DNA from: Pedobacter sp. SYP-B3415
GTDB taxonomy: Bacteria; Bacteroidota; Bacteroidia; Sphingobacteriales; Sphingobacteriaceae
Direction of reading: 5' to 3'
Length of the DNA: 64,000 nt
Assembly: GCF_004138205.1 (NCBI RefSeq)
Contig: NZ_RXNQ01000031.1
Location: 186,001-250,000 of the forward strand
Below the pieces are notes generated by a model, which was given only the letters and a program-made list of their open reading frames with translations, was not told the origin of the DNA and made no database searches. Below, in pieces: positions 1 through 8,511 of the stretch. Numbering within the stretch: position 1 is the stretch's first letter; the number at the start of each line of letters is the position of its first letter. A program made the translations under genes and the position numbers.

Positions 1-2
1 CT

Positions 3-119
3 GAACTCACGGATATGGAGATTGCACAGCTTATTGTTTATGTAACAAACACCTTCGGTAATAAGCAGGGGCATTACCCCTACCCGCAGGTTACCCGCGA
101 CCTGGAATCCTGCAGGTAA
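3..119 (+). CDS. C-terminal tail of a cytochrome c-like protein (partial)
   Basis: The reading frame enters from the left edge and stops at 117-119, giving 38 residues that begin ELTDMEIAQLIVYVTN and end DLESCR. The segment LTDMEIAQLIVYVTNTFGN resembles the last helix of class I cytochrome c domains, where a similar L-(T/S)-D-x-E-I-A-x-L-x-x-Y-V-x-N pattern is usual. The heme CxxCH motif would lie outside the window, so the assignment rests on the tail alone. Confidence 0.55.
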   Translation, partial: ELTDMEIAQLIVYVTNTFGNKQGHYPYPQVTRDLESCR

Positions 120-198
120 ACGTTAACACCGGTGTCATGCCGGGCATCCGCCGGAGGCGATGATTACTCCATAGACGCCGGTGCGCATAAAAAATAAT

Positions 199-206
199 TA
201 CCTTTG
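199..206 (+). promoter_or_regulatory. -7 promoter element of rnpB (TACCTTTG)
   Basis: TACCTTTG matches the Bacteroidota primary sigma factor -7 consensus TAnnTTTG exactly. It lies 7 bases before the predicted 5' end of the RNase P RNA, the expected distance to a transcription start. No convincing -33 element was seen. Confidence 0.6.
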
Positions 207-212
207 CAAAAA

Positions 213-598
213 AGTGCAGGTCGTTCTATCGCTCCTGTTTAATCAGGAGAGGAAAGTCCGGGCAACACAGAGCATCCCGCTTCCTAACGGGAAGGCGCCA
301 GGGAATGAACACCCGGGCGACGGAAAGTGCCACAGAAAAAATACCGTCACGGGTAACTGTGATAAGGGTGAAAACGCGAGGTAAGAGCTCACGATCTTTC
401 CGGGTGACCGGAAATTTGGTAAACCCCGGGAGTTGAAAGACCAAATAGGTCCTGAACATGGTGCTGCTCGTACCTTATTTTGCTCCGCAAAATTATTCAG
501 GATGGGTAGGTCGTTAGAGGCAAACGGCAACGTTTGTCCCAGATTAATGATAGAAGCCCGGGCAACCGGGAACAGAACCCGGCTTACAGACCTGCATT
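213..598 (+). ncRNA. rnpB: RNase P RNA (bacterial class A)
   Basis: This is the catalytic RNA of RNase P, which removes 5' leaders from pre-tRNAs. Conserved blocks appear in the right order: GAGGAAAGTCCGGGC near 249, an ACAGAAA block near 332, the GGTAAGAGCTCAC block near 380, GGTAGGTCGTTAGAGGC near 505, and the 3' block AATGATAGA ... ACAGAACCCGGCTTACAG near 547-589. The P1 helix is closed by GCAGGTC at about 216 pairing with GACCTGC at about 589, which sets both ends. A T-rich tract follows. Small reading frames through the region are by-products of RNA sequence. Confidence 0.95.
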
Positions 599-675
599 TT
601 TTTATTTATTTAGAAATTTTTAAAACAAAAAAGAGTATAAATTCGTAGTCTCACACGTAAATCAGAAACTAACGC

Positions 676-2073
676 ATGGCAAAAATTTTGATCATCGACG
701 ATGAACGCGCGATCAGAAGTACTTTGAGAGAAATCCTCGAGTATGAAAATTATGAAGTTGAAGACATAGACAACGGTATCGACGGACTGGAGCTGATCCA
801 GAAGAAAAATTTCGATCTGGTGCTGTGCGACATCAAAATGAACAAGATGGACGGTATGGAAGTGCTTGAACAGGCACTGACCTTTAAACCGGATTTGCCT
901 TTCATCATGATTTCAGGCCATGGGACCGTAGAAACGGCAATCGAAGCAAGTAAAAAAGGCGCCTTCGATTTTATTTCAAAACCGCCCGATCTGAACCGGC
1001 TACTCATCACGGTACGGAACGGCCTGGACCGCGGTACACTTGTTACTGAAACAAAAGTCCTTAAACGGAAGGCCAGCAAAACGCGTCACATCCTTGGCGA
1101 CTCTGAAAGCATTTACCGCATTAAGGAAACCATTGAGCGCGTAGCGCCTACAGACGCACGGGTGCTTATTACGGGTGCAAACGGCAGCGGTAAAGAACTG
1201 GTTGCGCGCTGGCTGCATGAAAAATCGAATCGTGCCGACAGTCCGCTTATTGAGGTGAATTGTGCTGCTATTCCTTCAGAACTTATTGAAAGTGAACTCT
1301 TCGGCCATGAAAAGGGATCTTTTACATCTGCCGTAAAACAGCGGATCGGAAAATTTGAGCAGGCAAACGGTGGTACGCTTTTCCTTGACGAGATTGGCGA
1401 CATGAGCCTATCGGCCCAGGCTAAAGTCTTGCGCGCCCTTCAGGAGCACAAAATTACCCGTGTTGGTGGCGAGAAAGAGATTGAAGTAAATGTGCGGGTG
1501 CTGGCGGCTACAAATAAGGACCTGCTGAAAGAAATTGAAGACGGTAACTTCCGGATGGACCTTTACCACCGCCTGAATGTAATCAACATCCACGTTCCTC
1601 ACCTGACCGAACGCATAGAAGATATTCCAGTCATTGCACAGAGTTTTCTGGATGAGATCTGCGGCGAATATGGTATGCCCGTTAAAAAAATTAATGATGC
1701 GGGCATGGCCGCACTGCAGGCGCTACCCTGGACAGGCAATGTTCGTGAACTGCACAATATGATCGAGCGCCTCATTATTCTGAGCGATCGTGTCATCACA
1801 GAACATGATGTACGTGCCTTTGCAAATCCGGGAGGCGGAACCAACATCGGTTCGGCAACGGCCCAGCAGATTCCTGCCGCACACCAGGCCATTGCAAATT
1901 ATGACAGCTTTAATAACTTCCAGGATTATAAAGATTTTGCAGAGCGCGAGTTCATTAAATTCAAGCTTGAAAAAAACAACTGGAACGTCTCTAAAACCGC
2001 TGATGAGATTGATATTCAGCGCAGCCACCTCTACAGTAAAATAGAAAAGTTCGGACTGAAAAGATCTGAATAA
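676..2073 (+). CDS. Sigma-54-dependent NtrC-family response regulator
   Basis: A 465-residue two-component activator with three parts: an N-terminal receiver domain (about 1-115, acidic pocket IIDDE, phospho-acceptor probably D52 in LVLCDIKM), an AAA+ sigma-54 interaction domain (about 137-370), and a C-terminal Fis-type helix-turn-helix (SKTADEIDIQRSHLYSKI). The ATPase shows a Walker A GANGSGKE and a Walker B GTLFLDEIGD. The loop that normally reads GAFTGA and contacts sigma-54 reads GSFTSA here. No histidine kinase lies beside it, so the partner and signal are unknown. The start follows a 70-base AT-rich leader after rnpB. Confidence 0.9.
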   Translation: MAKILIIDDERAIRSTLREILEYENYEVEDIDNGIDGLELIQKKNFDLVLCDIKMNKMDGMEVLEQALTFKPDLPFIMISGHGTVETAIEASKKGAFDFISKPPDLNRLLITVRNGLDRGTLVTETKVLKRKASKTRHILGDSESIYRIKETIERVAPTDARVLITGANGSGKELVARWLHEKSNRADSPLIEVNCAAIPSELIESELFGHEKGSFTSAVKQRIGKFEQANGGTLFLDEIGDMSLSAQAKVLRALQEHKITRVGGEKEIEVNVRVLAATNKDLLKEIEDGNFRMDLYHRLNVINIHVPHLTERIEDIPVIAQSFLDEICGEYGMPVKKINDAGMAALQALPWTGNVRELHNMIERLIILSDRVITEHDVRAFANPGGGTNIGSATAQQIPAAHQAIANYDSFNNFQDYKDFAEREFIKFKLEKNNWNVSKTADEIDIQRSHLYSKIEKFGLKRSE

Positions 2074-2079
2074 CATAAG

Positions 2080-2130
2080 CGTGCTGGTCAGCGACTGCCA
2101 GGTCTAAATGACTGACCAGCACGTTCTTTT
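2080..2130 (+). terminator. Rho-independent terminator after the response regulator
   Basis: CGTGCTGGTCAG (2080-2091) pairs perfectly with CTGACCAGCACG (2112-2123) and is followed by TTCTTTT. It sits 7 bases after the stop codon. Confidence 0.8.
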
Positions 2131-2175
2131 AACATTCTTTAACGTTTTTTAACAACTTTGGCGCCGTTTCGAAGG

Positions 2176-2183
2176 TACATTTG
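2176..2183 (+). promoter_or_regulatory. -7 promoter element (TACATTTG) of the DUF2723 gene
   Basis: An exact TAnnTTTG match, 23 bases before the ATG at 2207, with a TTTG at 2157-2160 as a possible -33 element. Confidence 0.5.
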
Positions 2184-2206
2184 ACAGAACCTAAAAAACG
2201 ATCCGC

Positions 2207-5200
2207 ATGCTGCCTTTTCAACGCGCAAACAATCTTGCCGGCGCAGGAATTTTCCTTGTTGCCGCAATCAGTTACTGGCTTACAATGGAGCCAACCGTAA
2301 GTTTCTGGGACTGCGGCGAATTTATTTCGGCTGCCTACAAAATGGAGGTAGGCCACCAGCCCGGCGCACCGCTTTATCTCATGATCGGCAAGTTGTTTTC
2401 CCTGCTTTCTTTTGGTAACACTGCAAAAGTAGCATACTGGATCAACTTCGTTTCGGTAATTGCCAGCGCGGCAACGGTGATGTTCCTGTTCTGGACAATT
2501 AATGCTGTAAGCCTGAAAATGCTTAAGCAAGATAAAAGTTCTATTGACAGACGTGAAACCGCCGGCGTTCTCATAGCCGGATCTGTAGGTGCTCTTGCCT
2601 TCGCCTATTCAGATACATTCTGGTTCTCTGCTGTAGAAGCGGAAGTTTATGCGCTTTCCATGCTGTTTACAGCTGTGGTTTTCTGGTCCATTCTTAAATG
2701 GGAAAGCAGCGACAACGACCGCTGGCTCATTTTTATAGCTTTTTTAATTGGCCTTTCAATAGGCGTACACCTGCTTAGTCTCCTGGCTATCCCTGCAATT
2801 GGATTGGTATGGTATTTCAAAAAGGCGCAAAGGCCTGACGTATGGGGCATGCTCAAAGCTTTCCTGGTGTCCTGCGTGCTGCTGGGTGTTGTGCAGATCG
2901 GTGTCATCCAGTACGTTGTGCTTCTGGCAGCAAAGACAGACATTTTTTTGGTCAACGATCTTGGTTTGAACTTCGGCCTGGGTGCTGTTGTGTTTATGTT
3001 GCTGCTAACCGGGGGCCTGGCGGTCGCACTATGGCACTCTGTCAAACGCAAAAAATATTACCTGAATCTTGGCCTGCTTTGCCTGACCTTTATCCTGTTC
3101 GGCTACAGCTCTTATTTTATGATCCTGATCAGGGCCCATGCCCAGCCTAACGTTAACCTGTCCAATCCCGAGCATCCGCTGGCCTTGTATGCTTACCTGG
3201 GCCGGACGCAGTACGAAGAAAAGCCGCTGCTGTACGGTCAGTACTTCGACTCGCAGGCTACCGGTTCAAAAATAACCGGCAAGGAATACCGCAAGGGCCC
3301 GGAACGCTACGAGGTGGCAAGGGAAACCTTTAAGACCGAGTATGACAGGAATGGTATTTTCCCCCGGGTGTACAGTAGCCGGCCCGATCATATCAATTCT
3401 TATAAGTCATGGCTGGGCCTTGCAGAGGGACAGCAGCCCCGTGTTAGCGACAATCTGAAATTTTTCACATCATATCAGCTCGGTTTTATGTACTGGCGTT
3501 ATTTTATGTGGAATTTTGCGGGGCGGCAAAATGATCGTCAGGGTCAGGGAAGCCTGACCGAAGGCAATTGGCTGACAGGTCTGAACCCCGTTGATGCGCT
3601 TCGGCTGGGCAGTCAGAAAAATCTGCCGCCAAGCCTGGCTCAGAATGAAGGAAGAAACAGCTACTTTGCTTTGCCCCTGCTCCTCGGACTGGCGGGCCTT
3701 GTTTATGCATTTCGTCGCAACAGGCGGCACGCGCTGATCGTATCGGTCTTGTTTATCTGTACTGGCATAGCAATTATTGTCTATCTGAATCAGGATCCCC
3801 TGCAGGTTCGTGAGCGCGACTATGCTTATGTGGGTTCCTTCTACGCATTCTGCATCTTTATCGGGCTCGGATTTTTCGCCTTCCGCGATCTCATATGCCG
3901 GTTCACAGGAAAGCTTGGTCCCGCAATTGCCGGTCTTGCCTGCCTTACCGCCGTACCCGTGCTAATGGCGACTGAAGGCTGGGACGATCATAACCGCAGC
4001 GCAAAAACTACGGCGCTTGACTGGGCAAAAAATTACCTGAATTCATGCGCCCCCCATGCTATTCTGATCACAAATGCTGACAATGACACCTTCCCCCTTT
4101 GGTATGCACAAGAGGTTGAGGGCATACGCACAGACGTAAGGGTGGTGAACCGTCAGTTTCTTTCCGACCCTTCATACATCAGACAGATGCGCAGTATCTC
4201 CAATAAATCGGCGCCGCTGCCGCTCAGCATACCGGCAGAAAAAATTGTTGACGGCAAGCGTGAATATTTTCCATATGTCGATTATGGGCTGGCAGACAGC
4301 GTTGAACTTGGCGATTTACTGGCGGTGATGTTATCTGATAACCAGGCAGACCAGGTACAGATGAATGACGGCAGTTTCATGAACTTTCTTCCCACGAAGA
4401 AATTCAGTCTGAAAGTCAATCCGGATCAAGTTGTGAAGACGGGTACGTATCATGACCGTAAGCAGGTCACAGATAAAATGGAATGGGAATTTACCGGGAA
4501 TTTTGCCGGCAAGGCCGATCTTGCAACGATTGACCTGCTGGTACACAATAACTGGAAGCGACCGATATACTTTGCAGGTTCTGTATCGAATGACACCTAT
4601 CTCGGCCTGGACAAGTATTTGTACCTGGAAGGTTACGCCTACAGGCTGCTGCCCCTTAAGCGTGGCGAAAGCGACAAGAAGGAGAAAGAAAGCCGCACCA
4701 ATACTCCAGTCATGTTTCATAATCTGTCGCAGAAGTTTTCGCTTTCGGGATTTACCAGCGCCAGCTATCTGGATCCTGAGAGCCGGAGCGTTGCCTCGGG
4801 TGCATGGAACCTGTATAATACACTGGCGGGGAATCTGTTGTCGGAAGGACGTACAAAAGACGCTGCTGTGATAGCGCGGCGGGCACTGTCCGGGCTGCCG
4901 ATGCGTAACCATTCGATAACTGATACTTTGCATAAGCTCCTCCTCGTAGAAAACCTGTATGGTAGTGGCCTGAAGAAAGATGCTGGCCGGGTCACCGATC
5001 AGGCGACCGACTTTCTTGAAAAGGAACTGGGGTGGATTGCCGGATTGAGCCGCGAAAGGCAACAAGCACAGCTACGGGATATTCAACGTGGTATGTATGT
5101 ACTAAGCGGCCTTGCGCAGGCCAGCCGCATTAACGGTGATCCTGGAAGGCAGCAGAAGCTCGAACAATTGTTCAGCAGGCTGGAGGCAGTCTTTCAGAAA

Positions 5201-5212
5201 AATCTGAGTTAA
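2207..5212 (+). CDS. DUF2723 multi-pass membrane protein (GT-C-like)
   Basis: A 1001-residue inner-membrane protein. The N-terminal half has about ten or more hydrophobic segments and the DUF2723 signature PTVSFWDCGEFISAAYKM at about 29-46, in which the D and E sit in the first extracytoplasmic loop as in GT-C glycosyltransferases. The C-terminal 400 residues are mostly soluble. DUF2723 proteins are characteristic of Bacteroidota and are classed as putative lipid-linked sugar transferases related to protein O-mannosyltransferases. The substrate cannot be told from this sequence. It stands alone between two terminators. Confidence 0.85.
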   Translation: MLPFQRANNLAGAGIFLVAAISYWLTMEPTVSFWDCGEFISAAYKMEVGHQPGAPLYLMIGKLFSLLSFGNTAKVAYWINFVSVIASAATVMFLFWTINAVSLKMLKQDKSSIDRRETAGVLIAGSVGALAFAYSDTFWFSAVEAEVYALSMLFTAVVFWSILKWESSDNDRWLIFIAFLIGLSIGVHLLSLLAIPAIGLVWYFKKAQRPDVWGMLKAFLVSCVLLGVVQIGVIQYVVLLAAKTDIFLVNDLGLNFGLGAVVFMLLLTGGLAVALWHSVKRKKYYLNLGLLCLTFILFGYSSYFMILIRAHAQPNVNLSNPEHPLALYAYLGRTQYEEKPLLYGQYFDSQATGSKITGKEYRKGPERYEVARETFKTEYDRNGIFPRVYSSRPDHINSYKSWLGLAEGQQPRVSDNLKFFTSYQLGFMYWRYFMWNFAGRQNDRQGQGSLTEGNWLTGLNPVDALRLGSQKNLPPSLAQNEGRNSYFALPLLLGLAGLVYAFRRNRRHALIVSVLFICTGIAIIVYLNQDPLQVRERDYAYVGSFYAFCIFIGLGFFAFRDLICRFTGKLGPAIAGLACLTAVPVLMATEGWDDHNRSAKTTALDWAKNYLNSCAPHAILITNADNDTFPLWYAQEVEGIRTDVRVVNRQFLSDPSYIRQMRSISNKSAPLPLSIPAEKIVDGKREYFPYVDYGLADSVELGDLLAVMLSDNQADQVQMNDGSFMNFLPTKKFSLKVNPDQVVKTGTYHDRKQVTDKMEWEFTGNFAGKADLATIDLLVHNNWKRPIYFAGSVSNDTYLGLDKYLYLEGYAYRLLPLKRGESDKKEKESRTNTPVMFHNLSQKFSLSGFTSASYLDPESRSVASGAWNLYNTLAGNLLSEGRTKDAAVIARRALSGLPMRNHSITDTLHKLLLVENLYGSGLKKDAGRVTDQATDFLEKELGWIAGLSRERQQAQLRDIQRGMYVLSGLAQASRINGDPGRQQKLEQLFSRLEAVFQKNLS

Positions 5213-5233
5213 TACACACACAAATAAATAAGA

Positions 5234-5265
5234 AAAGCCCCCGGTATTGCCAGGGGCTTTCATTT
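5234..5265. terminator. Bidirectional terminator between convergent genes
   Basis: AAAGCCCC (5234-5241) pairs with GGGGCTTT (5253-5260), flanked by A-rich and T-rich sides. It separates the DUF2723 gene from the convergent cold-shock gene and can serve both. Confidence 0.8.
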
Positions 5266-5280
5266 TCCTTTATGCCGAGG

Positions 5281-5475
5281 TTAGATCTTTTTCACTTTAA
5301 CCGCCTGAGGGCCCTTTTTGCCGTCAGCAATTTCAAATTCAACCTCATCATTTTCTTTGATACCGGTAATTCCACCCTGTACATCTTTAAAGTGTACAAA
5401 AATATCTTTGCCGTTGTAAACAATGAAGCCAAAACCCTTCTGGGTGTTGAACCATTTAACTTTTCCCGTTTCCAT
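5281..5475 (-). CDS. Cold-shock domain protein (CspA family)
   Basis: A 64-residue single cold-shock domain, the usual size for this family. It starts [10 protein letters not shown] and carries the two nucleic-acid-binding motifs: RNP1 (KGFGFI, 13-18) and RNP2 (DIFVHF, 24-29). Such proteins bind single-stranded RNA and act as RNA chaperones. It is transcribed alone. The promoter element lies about 100 bases upstream, leaving a long 5' leader as is common for cold-regulated csp genes. Confidence 0.95.
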   Translation of the reverse strand: METGKVKWFNTQKGFGFIVYNGKDIFVHFKDVQGGITGIKENDEVEFEIADGKKGPQAVKVKKI

Positions 5476-5578
5476 AAATAATACTATAAGAATTTAAATT
5501 TAGTTAGGCCTGTATACTTAACCACTGCGCTGAACCGGGAAACTGGTCAGACAAAAGATTTAATACGTCGAGGCTTCT

Positions 5579-5586
5579 CAAATATA
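5579..5586 (-). promoter_or_regulatory. -7 promoter element (TATATTTG on the minus strand) of the cold-shock gene
   Basis: On the minus strand the sequence reads TATATTTG, an exact TAnnTTTG match, with a TTTG at 5608-5605 as -33 element 18 bases upstream. Transcription would begin near 5572, giving a 5' leader of about 97 bases before the ATG at 5475. Confidence 0.55.
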
Positions 5587-5643
5587 GCACAATACTTTGA
5601 ATCTCAAAGATTCACAGCCTTTTAACAAAAAAATCGGACCTGC

Positions 5644-6279
5644 CTACTTATTTGGTTGCGGCGTTGTCCGCAGGTAAGGCTTTATCACCTGGTGGCCTTT
5701 CGGAAATTTTGACGGTATATCCTCGGTCTTTATGCTGTTTACAACAATCACATCTTCGCCATCCTGCCAGTCTGCCGGCGTGGCAACACTGTAATTCGCG
5801 GTCAGCTGCAGCGAATCGATCACCCGCAGCACCTCGTTAAAGTTACGGCCCGTAGATGCCGGATAGGTAATGATCAGTTTCACTTTTTTATCCGGGCTAA
5901 TGATAAACAGCGACCGAACGGTAAGTGTTTCAGACGCGTTCGGGTGAATCATATCATATAGATTAGCAACCGTACGATCAGGATCTGCTATGATAGGAAA
6001 ATCAACATCCGTATTCTGCGTTTCATTGATATCGCTGATCCAGCCCTTGTGCGATTCTGCGGTGTCTACACTTAAAGCAAGAACTTTCACATTACGTTTA
6101 TCGAATTCGCTTTTCAGCGATGCTGTTCTTCCCAGCTCAGTTGTACAAACAGGTGTGTAGTCTGCGGGATGCGAAAATAAGACACCCCAGCTATCGCCCA
6201 GGTATTCATAAAAATCTATGTCGCCAATGGATGTTGTAGCTTTAAAGTTCGGAGCGGTGTCTCCCAATCTGATACTCAT
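5644..6279 (-). CDS. 1-Cys peroxiredoxin (Prx6 type)
   Basis: A 211-residue AhpC/TSA-family peroxidase. It reduces hydrogen peroxide and organic peroxides through a peroxidatic cysteine, probably C45 in the motif DYTPVCTTELG. The extended C-terminal 1-Cys region (about 150-205, with ATPADWQDGEDVIV) places it in the Prx6 subgroup. No second PxxxTxxC-type active site or partner reductase is adjacent. No signal peptide is seen, so it is cytoplasmic. Confidence 0.92.
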   Translation of the reverse strand: MSIRLGDTAPNFKATTSIGDIDFYEYLGDSWGVLFSHPADYTPVCTTELGRTASLKSEFDKRNVKVLALSVDTAESHKGWISDINETQNTDVDFPIIADPDRTVANLYDMIHPNASETLTVRSLFIISPDKKVKLIITYPASTGRNFNEVLRVIDSLQLTANYSVATPADWQDGEDVIVVNSIKTEDIPSKFPKGHQVIKPYLRTTPQPNK

Positions 6280-6336
6280 AATGATCGTTTTTAAGGTTTA
6301 AAATTATTTAACTGGCAATTGATCTAAATTACAACA

Positions 6337-7317
6337 TCAGCCCTGAAATAAAGTTTCCTGTTGGTCATTTCTTACCGCCTTTTTTTTGATTGCAGCGGGA
6401 CTGGCTCCGTCTTCCTGAACCTCGTTTAACATAATCGGTTTGATATGGCTACCGAAGTATTTGTTAAAAAGGTCAATGGTATAGCCTGCAATACGCGGCG
6501 TGTCATGTTCGTCATGCTGGTGTAGGAAAAAGTAAATCTGCTGCAATCCTGACTTTAGCCATTGTTCAAGCCGTTCTACCCACATATCTACCCGCTTCCG
6601 GTCAGAGGCAGCGTCATTATTGCCGACAAATCTGATAAATGCCTCCGGTATCGTAAGCTCCATATGCAGCAGATCCCGCCTGCCGCTTGTATCGGTAATA
6701 ATCAAACCTTTCTGATGTCTGCTGAGCATCTCCAGGAGGCGAGACCGGATAGCCGTATCAGCGAACCATTCCTTGTGCCTCAATTCGACAAACACCTTCA
6801 GGTCGGCAGGCAATGCCGCCAGGTATGCTTCGAGCACGTCATAACTCTTCGGGGCAAAATTGTCGCTTAGCTGCAGAAATACAGGCCCCAGATAAGGGCC
6901 GAAGGCCGATATATTCTGCAGGAACTGATCGGTTTCAGCCTCTGCTTTATTGAGCCGGCGAATATGCGAAATAGACCGCGAAAATTTTGGAAAGAAAAGA
7001 AACGCGTCATTGTTATTGATCTCTGTCTTTTCACGCCACTTTAAGACCTGTGTTTCTGGGGGTATGCCATAAAAGGTAGCATTCAATTCAATAGAATTGA
7101 AGTGTTTTACATATTCGTCGAGGAAATCGGCCTCTTTAACCTTTTGCGGATACAACAGTCCCTTCCACTCCTTCCGGCCCCATTTTGCGCAACCGACATA
7201 AAAACCGGGCTGATCTGCGGGCCTGCCAGACAATACCGTATGCGCATGCCGGCCATCATCAGGCAGTGTGAAGTCAATGTCTGCAAGCTCTGCGGCAGTA
7301 ACCTTTCCAAATTCCAT
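6337..7317 (-). CDS. DUF72 (YecE-like) protein
   Basis: A 326-residue protein with a DUF72 TIM-barrel-like domain from about residue 38. Hallmarks are FYVGCAKWGRKEWKGLLYP at the start of the domain, HFNSIELNATFYGIP in the middle, and FFLHQHDEHDTPRIA near the end. The function of the family is unknown. It lies 57 bases upstream of the peroxiredoxin on the same strand, so co-transcription is possible. Confidence 0.85.
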   Translation of the reverse strand: MEFGKVTAAELADIDFTLPDDGRHAHTVLSGRPADQPGFYVGCAKWGRKEWKGLLYPQKVKEADFLDEYVKHFNSIELNATFYGIPPETQVLKWREKTEINNNDAFLFFPKFSRSISHIRRLNKAEAETDQFLQNISAFGPYLGPVFLQLSDNFAPKSYDVLEAYLAALPADLKVFVELRHKEWFADTAIRSRLLEMLSRHQKGLIITDTSGRRDLLHMELTIPEAFIRFVGNNDAASDRKRVDMWVERLEQWLKSGLQQIYFFLHQHDEHDTPRIAGYTIDLFNKYFGSHIKPIMLNEVQEDGASPAAIKKKAVRNDQQETLFQG

Positions 7318-7342
7318 AAGTCAATTTTGAGGTTTGAAGGTA

Positions 7343-7378
7343 ACAAAAAACCCCAAAACCAGCAGAGATTTTGGGGTT
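7343..7378 (-). terminator. Terminator of the sigma factor/protease operon
   Basis: Read on the minus strand, AACCCCAAAA pairs with TTTTGGGGTT and a run of T follows. It lies 20 bases after the protease stop codon. Confidence 0.85.
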
Positions 7379-7398
7379 AGCAGTTAATTTATGGGGAG

Positions 7399-8499
7399 TT
7401 AATCTTTATACACTTTGACCATGAAAACGTAGTCCTGCAGCTTTTCAACCTGCTGCGTGCGTTTCAAACCTGAGAGAAGATTTCTCTTGGAAACAGATAT
7501 CTTTTTGTTTAGGGAATCTGAAGGGATGGAATTAATGGCCTCCATAATATATTTTGATTTCACAGCAAACGCAGCACCATCCGGACGGTTATCTTTCCCG
7601 CTGATCATACCGACAATATTACCGGCGTTATCCAGCAGTGGGCCACCGCTGTTGCCCGGATTAACCTGAACGGCAACCTGGTACTGAATGGAATCGCTGT
7701 TGAAACCGGTTACTGAGCTGACATACCCTTCGCCAAGCACTGCATCATCTTTAGGAAAGCCCAGGGTGTACACCACCTCGCCAATGCCCGTTTTTCCTTT
7801 TTTAAGCGTGTAAGGAAGTGCAGCAAAAGAGGAGAAATTTTTGTCTGCGATCTTTAAAATGGCAATATCATTCTGGCTGTCTGTAAACACAGGTGTAGCG
7901 CGGAAAGACTCGCCATTGTTATTTTGCAGATAAAGTGAGTCAGCGCCGCTGATCACATGATAGTTCGTGAGCACATAACCATTTGCAGAAATAGCGAAGC
8001 CTGTTCCGCCAAAACTTCCCGGTTTGAGGCTTTTCTTAGGATCTGCCACAGCAGCAGAATTAACAGTCCGGATCAGGTTATCCTGTGAGCGCTTAACCTT
8101 TTCTATTTTACGGTCAAGCTGTTCATAAGACCCGACCTGCTTGCTCTGGCGGAAATAATTTTCGACCACCATAGAACATAAGATGACAAAAGATGCCGCT
8201 ACAGCAATACCGAGCCGGTTACGCCGCCAGAAGTTGACAATTTTTGACGGATGGGGGCCGAGTTTTGCAGACAGGGCATCTACATCGATCGTTGCATGGA
8301 TATGGTCCATTTTATCCTTCAGCGAACGCTGCGTCGCATAATCATTCATGGTTTCCATAAAAAATTTATGCGCTACAACTTTACTGTCTACCTCCGGATC
8401 GTTATTCCGCAACTGTTCAAAAGCATCCCGCTCGGCCGGACTTAGCTTGCCGCTCAGGTAATCTTCAATAATTGCATCCAGTTCCAAATCACGTCTCAT
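7399..8499 (-). CDS. Membrane-anchored trypsin-like (S1C) serine protease with anti-sigma-like N-terminus
   Basis: A 366-residue protein in three parts. Residues 1-90 are a cytoplasmic helical segment starting MRRDLELDAIIEDYLSGKLSP, like the N-termini of anti-sigma factors. One transmembrane helix follows at about 96-114 (LGIAVAASFVILCSMVV). Residues 160-320 form a periplasmic DegP/HtrA-type protease domain with a full triad: H181 (TNYHV), D211 (NDIAIL), S284 (GNSGGP). No PDZ domain is present. The gene begins 12 bases after the ECF sigma factor gene. The layout suggests a sigma-regulating membrane protein whose sensor part is a protease. The role as an anti-sigma factor is inferred. Confidence 0.8.
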   Translation of the reverse strand: MRRDLELDAIIEDYLSGKLSPAERDAFEQLRNNDPEVDSKVVAHKFFMETMNDYATQRSLKDKMDHIHATIDVDALSAKLGPHPSKIVNFWRRNRLGIAVAASFVILCSMVVENYFRQSKQVGSYEQLDRKIEKVKRSQDNLIRTVNSAAVADPKKSLKPGSFGGTGFAISANGYVLTNYHVISGADSLYLQNNNGESFRATPVFTDSQNDIAILKIADKNFSSFAALPYTLKKGKTGIGEVVYTLGFPKDDAVLGEGYVSSVTGFNSDSIQYQVAVQVNPGNSGGPLLDNAGNIVGMISGKDNRPDGAAFAVKSKYIMEAINSIPSDSLNKKISVSKRNLLSGLKRTQQVEKLQDYVFMVKVYKD

Positions 8500-8511
8500 G
8501 TGCTGCTCATG

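Noticed and set aside
128-182. Imperfect inverted repeat ACCGGTGTC/GACGCCGGT upstream of rnpB
   Set aside because: One mismatch, a 37-base loop and no T-run make it too weak to call a terminator for the cytochrome gene.
181-648. Several short open frames on both strands over the RNase P RNA
   Set aside because: They lie inside a clearly conserved structural RNA and have no protein-like features.
4331-5065. A 244-codon frame antisense to the DUF2723 gene
   Set aside because: It lies wholly within a conserved gene on the other strand and has no recognisable domain.
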